The notes below the pieces were generated by a model, which was given only the letters and a program-made list of their open reading frames with translations, was not told where the DNA came from and ran no database searches. The position numbers were made by a program, and so were the translations under genes. Below, piece by piece: positions 56,470-64,000 of a stretch of 64,000 nt of DNA. The DNA lies in the NCBI GenBank assembly GCA_030066015.1, contig JASJCL010000006.1:1-64000 (forward strand), read 5' to 3'. Each line of letters begins with the position of its first letter. Position 1 is the stretch's first letter. This stretch comes from Desulfosarcinaceae bacterium (GTDB lineage Bacteria > Desulfobacterota > Desulfobacteria > Desulfobacterales > Desulfosarcinaceae).

Positions 56470-57594
56470 CTATTTGTAGCCGACGACCCCTTTGTCCAGG
56501 GCGTTCTGGCCCATTTTGTAGTAAGTGCCGTTGGCTCTGGCCTCATAGGGCACGGTCAGTTTGGCCCATTCCTGCATCTCGGTGAGAACCTTCTTGAAGA
56601 AGGCGTCCTTGGCCGCGTATTTGTCCATGATCTGCTGGGTGGCCGCCATGTAGGCCTCGAAGTAATCGTCTGGCGTATCATGGATCTTGACGTTCTCGTT
56701 GGTCACCAGTTCCTTCAGGGCCATGCTGTTCTGGCTGACGTTCCAATTATAGGAATCGGCGATACAGGACATGATGCCGGCGTTGAAGATCGCCTTGAGG
56801 TCTTCCGGCAGCTTGCCCCACCAGTCGAGATTCACGTAGACGTCGCCAATGGAGATGGCTTGATGGAGGCCCTGGAGATAGTAGTTCTTCCAGACGGCGC
56901 TCAGGCCCAGATTGCGGTCGTCGGCCGGGCTGATCCACTCGGCGGCGTCGATGACGCCTCGCTGGGCGGAAGGCACGATCTCGCCACCGGGCATGGAGAC
57001 GGCCGGGATGCCGATCAGCTTCAGCGACTCAGAGGGGATACCGGGCGGCGAGCGGAATTTGGTTTTGGTGAGGTCGCCCACGGAGCTGATGGGATTTTTG
57101 AACCAGCCGAAGGGTTCGGGACCCATGGGCATGCAGATGAAGCCTTTGATGTTGTAGCCGAGGATTTTGGTGAAATACTCCTGGTACAATTTGTCGCCGC
57201 CGCCATCATAGATCCAGGAGACGGTGCTGAGTTGATCGAGACCCATGCCGAGACCGGCCGTGGGAGCGGAGAAGAGCAGACCGGCGGGGTGTTTGCCGGA
57301 CCAGTAATGGGTCCACGCCATACCGCCGTTGACAATCCCCTGATCCACGGCGTCGAGTATCTCAAAGGCACCGACCACGGCACCGGCCGGCAGCACCTCG
57401 ATGGTCAGCCGCTTGGCCGACATCTCCTCGATCCGATTGGCCATGCGCTCGATGAGTTTGTAGTACACACTGGCGCTGGGGACGGCGGTTTGAATCTGCA
57501 GATTGTAGCTCTTCGCCATGGCGCCGGGGGCCCAGATCATCGCCGCACAGATCGCCACAGCCAGGACACCGATAAACCATTTGCCTCTTGTCAT
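56470..57594 (-). CDS. dctP: TRAP transporter solute-binding protein, DctP/TakP type
   Basis: 374 residues, AAGGAGG 5 bases before the ATG and a signal peptide (about 1-28, cleavage after AMA). The fold is DctP: TEVLPAG-like IEVLPAGAVVGAFEILDAV, then FRSPPGIPSESLKLIG, whose Arg is the usual ligand for a carboxylate or, in sulfonate binders, a sulfonate, and AAEWISPADDRNLGL. The set resembles TakP-like proteins of the 360-370-residue class. It captures the substrate in the periplasm for DctQM. It is divergent from iseG; a sigma-54 promoter at 57830-57845 and shared upstream repeats imply co-induction with the lyase. Isethionate is the inferred ligand. Confidence 0.94.
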   Translation of the reverse strand: MTRGKWFIGVLAVAICAAMIWAPGAMAKSYNLQIQTAVPSASVYYKLIERMANRIEEMSAKRLTIEVLPAGAVVGAFEILDAVDQGIVNGGMAWTHYWSGKHPAGLLFSAPTAGLGMGLDQLSTVSWIYDGGGDKLYQEYFTKILGYNIKGFICMPMGPEPFGWFKNPISSVGDLTKTKFRSPPGIPSESLKLIGIPAVSMPGGEIVPSAQRGVIDAAEWISPADDRNLGLSAVWKNYYLQGLHQAISIGDVYVNLDWWGKLPEDLKAIFNAGIMSCIADSYNWNVSQNSMALKELVTNENVKIHDTPDDYFEAYMAATQQIMDKYAAKDAFFKKVLTEMQEWAKLTVPYEARANGTYYKMGQNALDKGVVGYK

Positions 57595-57829
57595 ACTGCC
57601 TCCTTGGGTACTTCCTCAGTTAGTATAGGTATCTACATTGCAGCGGCCATCCACCGCCCACATGGTGAATTCGCCGCCGCGCCACTCCACTCCGAGAGCC
57701 AACGAGCACGTGCAGGCGTCTGAGACAAGCTTCCGATGACGGAACTTTGCGATCGTTGTTCAATAGTTGTCGTGATGGAATGCCGACGGCATGGTGCAGG
57801 GCGTGCGTCGACTTGTTGTGATCACATTT

Positions 57830-57845
57830 AGCAAGAAGCGGGCCC
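57830..57845 (-). promoter_or_regulatory. Sigma-54 (-24/-12) promoter of dctPQM
   Basis: On the minus strand GGGCCCGCTTCTTGCT matches the consensus TGGCACGNNNNTTGCW at 10 of 12 fixed bases, with GG and GC separated by exactly 10 bases. Transcription would begin near 57819, giving a leader of about 225 bases to the dctP start. Three copies of the 18-bp enhancer repeat lie 187-326 bases upstream. Confidence 0.7.
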
Positions 57846-58031
57846 GCGGCATTGTTATAGAGCGGGATACCGAGAGAGGTACTGCCGTCAGATCGTCTCA
57901 AGTATCTAATTCGAGACATTTTCCGTGCGTTGCACGTCCAGATTTGGGCGTAAAAAAAAAGTGACACACCTGTTTCACAGCGCTGTTTGCGCGGCGGCCC
58001 GATTCGACAGGGGGCGAAAATGCAGAGTGCC

Positions 58032-58049
58032 TGTTGCATTTTTACAACA
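58032..58049. promoter_or_regulatory. Enhancer-type 18-bp inverted repeat, site 1
   Basis: TGTTGCATTTTTACAACA: arms TGTTG/CAACA are perfectly inverted. It fits TGKTGYRNNNNNRCAMCA at all 13 fixed positions. It lies in the dctP-iseG divergent region, 236-253 bases upstream of the iseG sigma-54 promoter and about 187 bases from the dctP one. Confidence 0.65.
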
Positions 58050-58093
58050 TACGGCGAGCCTTCCCCTCATATCGACCGATTCATCGCCGGTGA

Positions 58094-58111
58094 GGTTGTA
58101 TTTTTGCACCA
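58094..58111. promoter_or_regulatory. Enhancer-type 18-bp inverted repeat, site 2
   Basis: GGTTGTATTTTTGCACCA: 12 of 13 fixed positions of the shared motif. Its start is 62 bases after that of site 1, close to six helical turns. Confidence 0.65.
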
Positions 58112-58138
58112 TTGGGGGTCCCGCTGCCGCCACCGCCA

Positions 58139-58156
58139 TGGTGCGAAAAAACAACA
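58139..58156. promoter_or_regulatory. Enhancer-type 18-bp inverted repeat, site 3
   Basis: TGGTGCGAAAAAACAACA: 13 of 13 fixed positions of the shared motif. Its start is 45 bases after that of site 2 and it ends 128 bases upstream of the iseG sigma-54 promoter, within the usual enhancer range. Confidence 0.65.
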
Positions 58157-58284
58157 TTGCGCCAATCGCCCTGCCGGAAGGGTTCTGCGGTACCTCTAAA
58201 ACTCGGATGGTTGGGCTGCAATTAAATTGTAATTTCAATAGTTTAATTAAGAAATACCGAATTCCGACCTGGATCGGCCTTGGC

Positions 58285-58300
58285 AGGCATGCCCTTTGCT
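58285..58300 (+). promoter_or_regulatory. Sigma-54 (-24/-12) promoter of iseGH
   Basis: AGGCATGCCCTTTGCT matches TGGCACGNNNNTTGCW at 10 of 12 fixed bases, including the invariant GG and GC at 10-base spacing and a perfect TTGCT. The start point would be near 58311, giving a leader of about 120 bases before the AAGGAGA ribosome site and ATG of iseG. Confidence 0.75.
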
Positions 58301-58432
58301 AAATAGGAGACTAAATTTGGGAGTCATTCCTGATAAGAGATCACCCAACGACGCCCACAACCGCAGGAGCGCCCCGCCCTGCCCCATGCCAAACATCAAG
58401 GACCGCCAGATAACCACCATAAGGAGAGCGCC

Positions 58433-60913
58433 ATGGATTGTTGCCTGTCCCCCCATGAACAAATGCTGCAGGATAAAATCGACGGCAAGGCCAACAAGTA
58501 TCGTGAAACCCACGCCCGGGTCTTCAAGATCCTCGACACCATTGAAGGGATCAAGCCCGTCATCGACATCGAACGGGCAAAGTATTTCACCGAGTCCATG
58601 CGTGAAACCGAAGGCGAAGCCCTGATCCTGCGTTGGGCCAAGGCACTCAAACATGTCGCCGACAATATCACGGTCTACATCGACGATGACCAGCTTCTCG
58701 CCGGCCGCGCCGGCTGCCAGGGTCGCTACGGCGTCCTCTACCCCGAATTGGACGGCGACTTCCTCGACATGGCCGTGGAGGAGCTGCCCACCCGCACCGA
58801 GTCACCCTTCTCCATCAGCGAAGCGGACGCGCGGGTGGTGGTCGAAGAGATCGCCCCCTACTGGAAGGGGAGGACCTACCATGAAGCCCTCGCCAAGGTG
58901 CTCCCGGAAGACACCCACAGATTAACCTATGACGATCCCGAAGGGCTGATGAGCCGCTTCATCGTCAACGAGACCTCCAGCTTCCGCTCCGCGCTCCAGT
59001 GGGTGCACGACTACGAGAAGGTCCTCAAACGCGGTTTCGGCGGCCTGCGCAGAGAGGCTCAGGAAAAACTCGACGGTCTGGATCCCCTCTCTCCCACCGC
59101 CAACACCGAGAAAAAACCCTTCCTGCAGGCCATTATCCTGGTCTGCGACGCCATCATCGGCTGGGCCAATCGCCACGCCGATCTGGCGGAGAGGATGGCG
59201 GCCGAGGAGAGCGATCCGGTGCGCAAGGCCGAGTTGGCCCTTATCGCCGCCAACTGCCGCCGGGTGCCCGAGCATCCCGCACGCACCTTTCACGAGGCGG
59301 TCCAGAGCCAGTGGTTCACACAGATGTTCTCCCGCATGGAGCAGAAGACGGGGACCATCATCTCCAATGGACGCATGGACCAGTACTTCTACCCCTACTA
59401 CAAGCGGGACGTGGAAGCCGGTATCCTTGACGACGACAAGGCCATCGAGCTGATCGAGCTGATGTACGTGGGCATGGCCCAGTACATCGATCTCTACATC
59501 TCGCCCACCGGCGGCGCCTTCAACGAGGGCTACGCCCACTGGGAGGCGGTCACCATCGGCGGTCAGACCCCCGACGGCCTTGACGCCACCAACGAGCTGA
59601 CCTATCTCTTCCTGCGCAGCAAGCGCGAGTTCCCCCACCACTACCCGGATCTGGCCGCCCGCATCCACGCCCGCAGTCCGGAGCGCTTCATGTACGAAGT
59701 GGCCGAAACCATCAAGGAGGGCTCCGGTTTTCCCAAGCTGATCAATGACGAAGAGGTCATTCCCTTGCACCTGTCCAAGGGGGCCAAGTTCGAGGAGATC
59801 TTCGACTACAGCATCTCCGGTTGCGCCGAGATCCGCATGCCCAACCGCGATACCTACACCTCGGGGTGCGCGTACATCAATTTCGCCGCCGCTTTGGAGA
59901 TGACGCTCTACAACGGCAAGATGCTCAAATATGGTGACGAGCAACTCAGCATTGAAACCGGCGACCCGACCACCTTCGAGACCTGGGACCAGTTCTGGAG
60001 CGCCTTCACCCAGCATCAGATCAACTTCATCAAGCACGCCTTCATCCAGCAGTACCACATCATACGCCTGCGCCATCAGCACTTCGCCGCCCCCATGGGC
60101 TCCGCCGTCCATGACCTGTGCATGAAGCACATGCTGGATCTGCACACCCCCCACATCCCCGAGGGGATCGATCTGGGCTACTTCGAGTGCATCGGTTACG
60201 GCACCGTCGTTGACAGCCTGTCGGCCATCAAGAAGCTGGTTTTCGAGGAGAAGAAGCTCAGCTTGGCCGAGATCATCGAGGCCTGCCGCTGCAACTTCGA
60301 GGGCAAGGAAGATGTACGCGCCATGCTGCAGAACGTGCCCTGCTATGGCAACAACGACCCCTACGCCGACAGCATCGCCCGCGCCATCGACCAGGTCTCC
60401 CTCTCCTTCACCAACGAGTACTCGAAGGAGTTGGGCGTCAACCTCGACCTGCGCTACGTGCCCTTCACCAGCCACGTGCCCTTCGGCAAGGTGGTCTCGG
60501 CCTGCCCCAATGGTCGCTACGCCTGGGGGCCGCTCAGCGACGGATCCTCGGCGTCCCATGGTGCCGACAAAAACGGTCCCACCGCCGTCATGCTGTCGAA
60601 CTACACCACCAAGAACTTCAATTACCGCGAGCGCGCCGCCCGTCTGGTGAACATCAAGTTCACGCCCAAGTGTGTCGAGGGTGAAGAGGGCACCGAGAAG
60701 CTGGTGGACTTCCTGCGCACCTTCTGCGACCTGCGTCTGTGGCATATCCAGTTCAACGTCGTCAACGCCGACACCCTGCGGGCCGCTCAGCAGGATCCGG
60801 ATAAATACCGCAATCTTATCGTGCGCATCGCCGGCTACAGCGCTTACTTCTGCGATCTCTCCAAGGATCTGCAGGACGACCTGATCGCCCGCCACGCCCA
60901 CGATTCGATCTAA
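58433..60913 (+). CDS. iseG: Isethionate sulfite-lyase (glycyl radical enzyme)
   Basis: 826 residues, AAGGAGA 7 bases before the ATG. Also called IslA. The catalytic pair is Cys464 and Glu466 in SGCAEIRMP, and the glycyl radical is Gly801 in RIAGYSA, 25 residues from the C-terminus. The Cys-Gly distance is 337, the same as in Bilophila IslA (Cys468, Gly805, from memory) and unlike choline lyase (332) or glycerol dehydratase (330). With the same offset of four, the substrate-contact residues recalled for IslA are all present: Arg185, Gln189, Trp370, Arg674 and Phe678. Two Arg and a Gln hold the sulfonate. The reaction splits isethionate to sulfite and acetaldehyde. The main alternative is the related dihydroxypropanesulfonate lyase HpsG. 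The flanking acetate kinase and TRAP genes fit isethionate better. No microcompartment shell genes are present. Confidence 0.87.
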   Translation: MDCCLSPHEQMLQDKIDGKANKYRETHARVFKILDTIEGIKPVIDIERAKYFTESMRETEGEALILRWAKALKHVADNITVYIDDDQLLAGRAGCQGRYGVLYPELDGDFLDMAVEELPTRTESPFSISEADARVVVEEIAPYWKGRTYHEALAKVLPEDTHRLTYDDPEGLMSRFIVNETSSFRSALQWVHDYEKVLKRGFGGLRREAQEKLDGLDPLSPTANTEKKPFLQAIILVCDAIIGWANRHADLAERMAAEESDPVRKAELALIAANCRRVPEHPARTFHEAVQSQWFTQMFSRMEQKTGTIISNGRMDQYFYPYYKRDVEAGILDDDKAIELIELMYVGMAQYIDLYISPTGGAFNEGYAHWEAVTIGGQTPDGLDATNELTYLFLRSKREFPHHYPDLAARIHARSPERFMYEVAETIKEGSGFPKLINDEEVIPLHLSKGAKFEEIFDYSISGCAEIRMPNRDTYTSGCAYINFAAALEMTLYNGKMLKYGDEQLSIETGDPTTFETWDQFWSAFTQHQINFIKHAFIQQYHIIRLRHQHFAAPMGSAVHDLCMKHMLDLHTPHIPEGIDLGYFECIGYGTVVDSLSAIKKLVFEEKKLSLAEIIEACRCNFEGKEDVRAMLQNVPCYGNNDPYADSIARAIDQVSLSFTNEYSKELGVNLDLRYVPFTSHVPFGKVVSACPNGRYAWGPLSDGSSASHGADKNGPTAVMLSNYTTKNFNYRERAARLVNIKFTPKCVEGEEGTEKLVDFLRTFCDLRLWHIQFNVVNADTLRAAQQDPDKYRNLIVRIAGYSAYFCDLSKDLQDDLIARHAHDSI

Positions 60914-60972
60914 TCGGCCGCAGGCCGTATTCAGAAACCGCCTGCAGCGTTCGATGGGTACCAATCCTCCGG

Positions 60973-61002
60973 AAGGGGGCGGCCGATGGCCGCTCCCTTT
61001 TC
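60973..61002 (+). terminator. Internal terminator/attenuator between iseG and iseH
   Basis: Arms AAGGGGGCGGCC (60973-60984) and GGCCGCTCCCTT (60988-60999) with one G-T pair and loop GAT, followed by TTCGCCTTT. It lies 60 bases after the iseG stop and 36 bases before iseH. Partial termination would yield far more lyase than activase, which suits their catalytic ratio. Confidence 0.65.
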
Positions 61003-61037
61003 GCCTTTAACCTCTGTTCAACAGGGTAACTTCAGCC

Positions 61038-61985
61038 ATGTCCCTCTCAGACCAGAAGCAGACCGGCATCGTCTTCAACATCCAGCACTACTCGGTTCAC
61101 GACGGTCCCGGGATCCGCACGGTGGTCTTCCTCACCGGCTGTCCGCTGCGCTGCCGCTGGTGCAGCAACCCCGAGTCCCAGCGAAGCGGACCCCAGTTGG
61201 CCTATAACCGCGACAAATGCCTCAGCTTCGAGCACTGCATCCGCTGCATGGAAGTGTGCAGCGCGGGGGCGATCCAGAAGGGGGCCGACAACAAGGCCAC
61301 CATCGATTTCGAGATCTGCACCAATTGCCTGCTGTGCGCCGACATCTGCCCGCCAACGGCCATCCGGGTGTACGGGGAGGAGAAGAGCGTCAAGGCGGTG
61401 ATCGATTCGGTGGAAGGGGACAGCATCTTCTACTCCCGTTCGGGGGGAGGGCTGACCCTCAGCGGCGGTGAACCCCTGCATCAACCGGCGTTTGCCATCG
61501 CGCTGCTCAGGGAGGCTCGCCGCCGGCGAATCCACACCGCCATGGAGACTTGCGGCCACTGTAAGACCGAGGATCTGCTCGAGGCGGGTGCGTATCTCAA
61601 CCACGTCCTCTACGACATTAAGACCATGGACGCCGAGGTGCACCGGGCCGGCACGGGGGTATCCAACGAACACCTCCTGAGCAACTTCCTCGCGCTGCGG
61701 GATGCCTGGCCGAAACTGCCCATTCGGGTGCGGACCCCCATCGTTCCGGGTGTCAACGACAGCGTCGAGGCCATCCGGGCGATCTTGGAATATATCAAGG
61801 AGGTCCCCAACCTCACCTATGAGATGCTGCCCTATCATCGCATGGGCTCTCCCAAATACGGGTACCTCGGCAGCTGTTTCCCCATGGGCGATGTCAAGCT
61901 GGACGAAGCGGTGATGCCGGCGCTGGAGAAGCTTCTCGATGCGGACTACGCCCACCTGCGTCCCCGCAGCACGCGCAAAAACTGA
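61038..61985 (+). CDS. iseH: Glycyl radical enzyme activase (radical SAM)
   Basis: 315 residues (also called IslB). The radical SAM cluster motif is CPLRCRWC in TGCPLRCRWCSNPESQ. An inserted ferredoxin-like domain with eight Cys follows, CLSFEHCIRCMEVC and CTNCLLCADICPP, as in activases of the CutD/IslB class. SAM-binding segments include SGGEPLHQPAFAIALLREAR and TCGHCKTEDLLEAG. It uses a 4Fe-4S cluster and S-adenosylmethionine to abstract hydrogen from Gly801 of the lyase. It is oxygen-sensitive. It lies 124 bases after iseG behind a leaky terminator and shares its sigma-54 promoter. Confidence 0.93.
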   Translation: MSLSDQKQTGIVFNIQHYSVHDGPGIRTVVFLTGCPLRCRWCSNPESQRSGPQLAYNRDKCLSFEHCIRCMEVCSAGAIQKGADNKATIDFEICTNCLLCADICPPTAIRVYGEEKSVKAVIDSVEGDSIFYSRSGGGLTLSGGEPLHQPAFAIALLREARRRRIHTAMETCGHCKTEDLLEAGAYLNHVLYDIKTMDAEVHRAGTGVSNEHLLSNFLALRDAWPKLPIRVRTPIVPGVNDSVEAIRAILEYIKEVPNLTYEMLPYHRMGSPKYGYLGSCFPMGDVKLDEAVMPALEKLLDADYAHLRPRSTRKN

Positions 61986-62120
61986 TCTCCTGCGGAAGAA
62001 CTGCCGGATGTCGTATCACCCAAGCCTTGATTGGATGGCTGGTGATCCGCCGCGGTGATGGCCGGCGGACAACGGAACCGCTCCCGACGACGCTCCCCGC
62101 GTCGAAGAAGTGATGCTACC

Positions 62121-62160
62121 CGAAAAATAACGAGCCGGTCACTGTCAAAGTGGCCGGCTC
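62121..62160 (-). terminator. Intrinsic terminator of the amidohydrolase-like gene
   Basis: 12-bp arms GAGCCGGTCACT (62132-62143) and AGTGGCCGGCTC (62149-62160) with one G-T pair and a 5-base loop; on the minus strand the stem is followed by GTTATTTTTCG. It is 90 bases after the gene's stop. On the plus strand no T-run follows, so it does not serve iseH. Confidence 0.75.
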
Positions 62161-62249
62161 GCTCTGTATGGAGGGTGGCGGGAGGACGCCACTTACAGGA
62201 ATCCACGCCGAAGGGGTGGGCTGGTGGCGCTTCGGCGCAGCGGTGTTGG

Positions 62250-63194
62250 TTAATTCTTCATGCGGGCCATCACTTCGCGGACGATCTCGCCCACCAGATC
62301 GGCCGAGACCTGGGCCGGCGCAGCCGTATGGCGATAACCACCGGTCGCGCTCATTGCGCTGCTCTGGAGCCCCAGCAGGCGGGCGGCGTTGTCGTGCATG
62401 ATCTTCTGGCGCACGTCGGGTTTGAAGTCCAGTTGCTTATACGTCTCCAAGGCCTTGCGGAAATCAACGAAGGGGTGTGCGCTGGCGTAGAGAATCTTGT
62501 CGGCGATCATGGTATTGGCGGCCTGAACATAGGCCTCGGCCATTGGGGAGAATTCGTACTCGGACAGATCGATATAGACGTTGCGGTTGCGTTCGGCCAC
62601 GATGATGGCTTCGTTGACCCAAGGATAGCCGCCGTGACTGATGATGATCTTCAGTTCGGGAAAATCGCGGGCGGCAATATCGATGTAACGCGGGGCGACA
62701 TGGTCGATGATCGCGTTGGGGACCAGGGTGGCCGGTCCGGTGGTAAACACGATGGGGATGTCGAGCTCACAACACTTGGAATAGATAGGATAGTATTTGG
62801 CATCGTTGGCGTAGATCTGGGCCAGATACGGATCGACCGCCGCCCCCCGCATGCCCAGATCGTTGACGGCATGCTTGAGTTCCTCGATGGCCTTCATGCC
62901 CTTGTGGGGATCGCAGCCGATGAACCCAATGAACTTGTTGGGAAACGCCTTGACGAACTCGATAACGCTGTCGTTATTGGATTTGGAGCCATAGGTGGTT
63001 TCGCAGTCTCTACCAGTGATGACCGCCTTGACCACGTTGTAACGGTCGAGATCGGCGACGACTTCCGGCACCGTTTGCGGCTTCATCTTCGAAAAGTCGA
63101 TGTGTTCGCAGAGCCCCTTGAACATTTTGCTGTTCTGGATACCATTGATGGTCTCGGCAGTGTTGGGCCGAAAGCGGAAGTCAATCACATTCAT
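62250..63194 (-). CDS. Amidohydrolase-fold (amidohydrolase_2) protein with lost metal ligands and C-terminal helical tail
   Basis: 314 residues from the ATG at 63194 (AAGGGG 9 bases upstream). The TIM-barrel layout of the amidohydrolase_2 family is clear, but its metal site is not. The first-strand HxH is Arg7-x-Arg9 (VIDFRFRPN). The His of strand 5 is Thr (IPIVFTTG), and the strand-8 Asp is Ala (ILYASAHPF, usually GSDYPF). Only the strand-6 His is kept (ISHGGYPW). It is therefore either a non-metal enzyme, a decarboxylase/hydratase variant or a non-catalytic binding protein. After the barrel an Ala/Ser/Gly/Thr-rich linker leads to a terminal amphipathic helix (SADLVGEIVREVMARMKN). A sigma-54 promoter and two enhancer repeats place it under the same control as iseGH and dctPQM. 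Confidence 0.85.
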   Translation of the reverse strand: MNVIDFRFRPNTAETINGIQNSKMFKGLCEHIDFSKMKPQTVPEVVADLDRYNVVKAVITGRDCETTYGSKSNNDSVIEFVKAFPNKFIGFIGCDPHKGMKAIEELKHAVNDLGMRGAAVDPYLAQIYANDAKYYPIYSKCCELDIPIVFTTGPATLVPNAIIDHVAPRYIDIAARDFPELKIIISHGGYPWVNEAIIVAERNRNVYIDLSEYEFSPMAEAYVQAANTMIADKILYASAHPFVDFRKALETYKQLDFKPDVRQKIMHDNAARLLGLQSSAMSATGGYRHTAAPAQVSADLVGEIVREVMARMKN

Positions 63195-63414
63195 CGTGGA
63201 AACCCCTTTTCTCTGGTTTGCAGGACGTTTCGGTTCCGGTCCCCGCAAAGGGCGGGAGTTGGGACCGCGAACCGCTGCTCACGGAAGCGGTCCTTTATTT
63301 CCAAGCCGTGCTGTTGCGTAACGAATTGAGAAGAGTGAAACGGTTGTGGTGCCAGAGAGGATCACTGCCAGCGGAATCCTCCCGCACGGACCAGTGCTCT
63401 CGACCGCTCATGGT

Positions 63415-63430
63415 AGCAAAGAAAATGCCA
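63415..63430 (-). promoter_or_regulatory. Sigma-54 (-24/-12) promoter of the amidohydrolase-like gene
   Basis: On the minus strand TGGCATTTTCTTTGCT has perfect TGGCA and TTGCT elements, 10 of 12 fixed bases, with GG and GC separated by 10. Transcription would start near 63403, with a leader of about 209 bases, very like the 225-base leader of dctP. Confidence 0.72.
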
Positions 63431-63585
63431 TCGTCACTTGTTCTCCTGGCGGACCGCCTCGGGATGCGCGCAGAATTGGTGCGGGGGCCGTGCTGGTGAA
63501 GGATTCCGCTGAATAGCGGACCATCGTCTTGTGATTGGGCCCCATGCCGGCGGCGCAAACATCATCTCCGAGAACGTGTGGAGAA

Positions 63586-63603
63586 TGGGGCACAAATGCA
63601 CCA
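63586..63603. promoter_or_regulatory. Enhancer-type 18-bp inverted repeat, site 4
   Basis: TGGGGCACAAATGCACCA: 12 of 13 fixed positions of TGKTGYRNNNNNRCAMCA, with no poly-A/T centre, so its match depends on the arms alone. It is 156 bases upstream of the sigma-54 promoter of the amidohydrolase-like gene. Confidence 0.6.
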
Positions 63604-63658
63604 TGGTCGTTGATGCAGAGAGAATCCCCAATGATATCAGGATTCGCCCTTGCAAAAG

Positions 63659-63676
63659 GATTGCATTTTTGCCCCA
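63659..63676. promoter_or_regulatory. Enhancer-type 18-bp inverted repeat, site 5 (weaker)
   Basis: GATTGCATTTTTGCCCCA: 10 of 13 fixed positions, with the same TTTTT centre as sites 1 and 2. It is 73 bases, about seven helical turns, further upstream than site 4. Confidence 0.5.
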
Positions 63677-64000
63677 TCTCCCCGCTACGTCCTGTTGGAA
63701 ACCATTCCTAATTATCGCTTATCTTCTTGGAATCTCACTCTATCGATCGTCCCAAGACCGACCTCGCCAAATGGCAGACCGCCGGGGGCAGTCGCAAAAT
63801 TAAGACTCCCTCACCACGCCGCTCCCAAATTGCGCCGGCAAAATGGGCCGGCTTCGCCAAGGGTCGATTCCGCCCTGAAATCAACAGATGCAAGCATCTC
63901 CTCTTCTTCTCCCTCACCGTCAAGGCCGACGTCCGGGCAGTGGCACGATGGTTGCTTTGTCACCCCGTGACACCACCGTCTCCCGCCAGGAGCCGATGAT

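Larger units (their letters stand above)
63195..64000. other. Regulatory region upstream of the amidohydrolase-like gene
   Basis: About 800 bases with no gene that I can support; the frames present have no ribosome site or domain. It holds the sigma-54 promoter at 63415-63430 and two enhancer repeats at 63586 and 63659. The right end of the window is still non-coding on my reading, though a gene may start just beyond it. Confidence 0.45.

Overview
The window is a GC-rich bacterial chromosome segment. It is dense in two-component sensor kinases and also carries MttB-type methyltransferase genes, ABC and TRAP importers, and a glycyl-radical desulfonation locus. This mix points to a strictly anaerobic, sulfate-reducing Desulfobacterota organism of the Desulfosarcina/Desulfatitalea kind. 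That placement is inferred from gene content; there is no rRNA or other marker gene here. No tRNA, rRNA, CRISPR array or insertion sequence was seen.

Left part (1-15 kb). The end of a corrinoid protein is followed by a secreted beta-propeller/FG-GAP protein and an OmpR-type response regulator/histidine kinase pair. A plus-strand operon then encodes a complete family-5 ABC importer (Tat-exported binding protein, two permeases, a fused double ATPase), followed by a non-pyrrolysine MttB-family methyltransferase and an IclR regulator. The layout suggests uptake and demethylation of a methylated amine.

Middle part (15-38 kb). This is almost entirely signal transduction, mostly on the minus strand. 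Two paralogous hybrid kinases (each REC-REC-HPt) flank a FIST sensor protein and are followed by the remains of a RpfG-like HD-GYP regulator and by a single-domain response regulator. A PhnD-like binding protein is translationally coupled to its kinase. A TonB receptor, a YfiR-like protein and a CHASE8-type kinase form a third unit. Two PAS proteins, a membrane/TPR gene pair of unknown role and another kinase complete the region.

Right part (38-64 kb). A minus-strand operon encodes an M20 peptidase and a complete dipeptide-type ABC importer, divergent from an HTH regulator. Next come a sigma-54 enhancer-binding protein, an iron alcohol dehydrogenase, a DUF4125/DUF4037 module, a Ca/Na antiporter, acetate kinase, a TRAP transporter (dctPQM), a glycyl radical enzyme with its activase, and an amidohydrolase-fold protein. 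The glycyl radical enzyme has the active-site residues and spacing of isethionate sulfite-lyase (IseG/IslA). The inferred pathway is: TRAP uptake of isethionate; cleavage to sulfite (electron acceptor) and acetaldehyde; then acetate with ATP made by acetate kinase. The acetaldehyde-oxidising enzyme is not in the window.

The main new observation is regulatory. The TRAP operon, iseGH and the amidohydrolase gene each have a good -24/-12 sigma-54 promoter. Five copies of an 18-bp inverted repeat, TGKTGYRNNNNNRCAMCA, lie at enhancer distance upstream of them. This ties the amidohydrolase-fold protein to the pathway. That protein has lost three of four usual metal ligands and ends in a linker plus amphipathic helix like a microcompartment encapsulation peptide.
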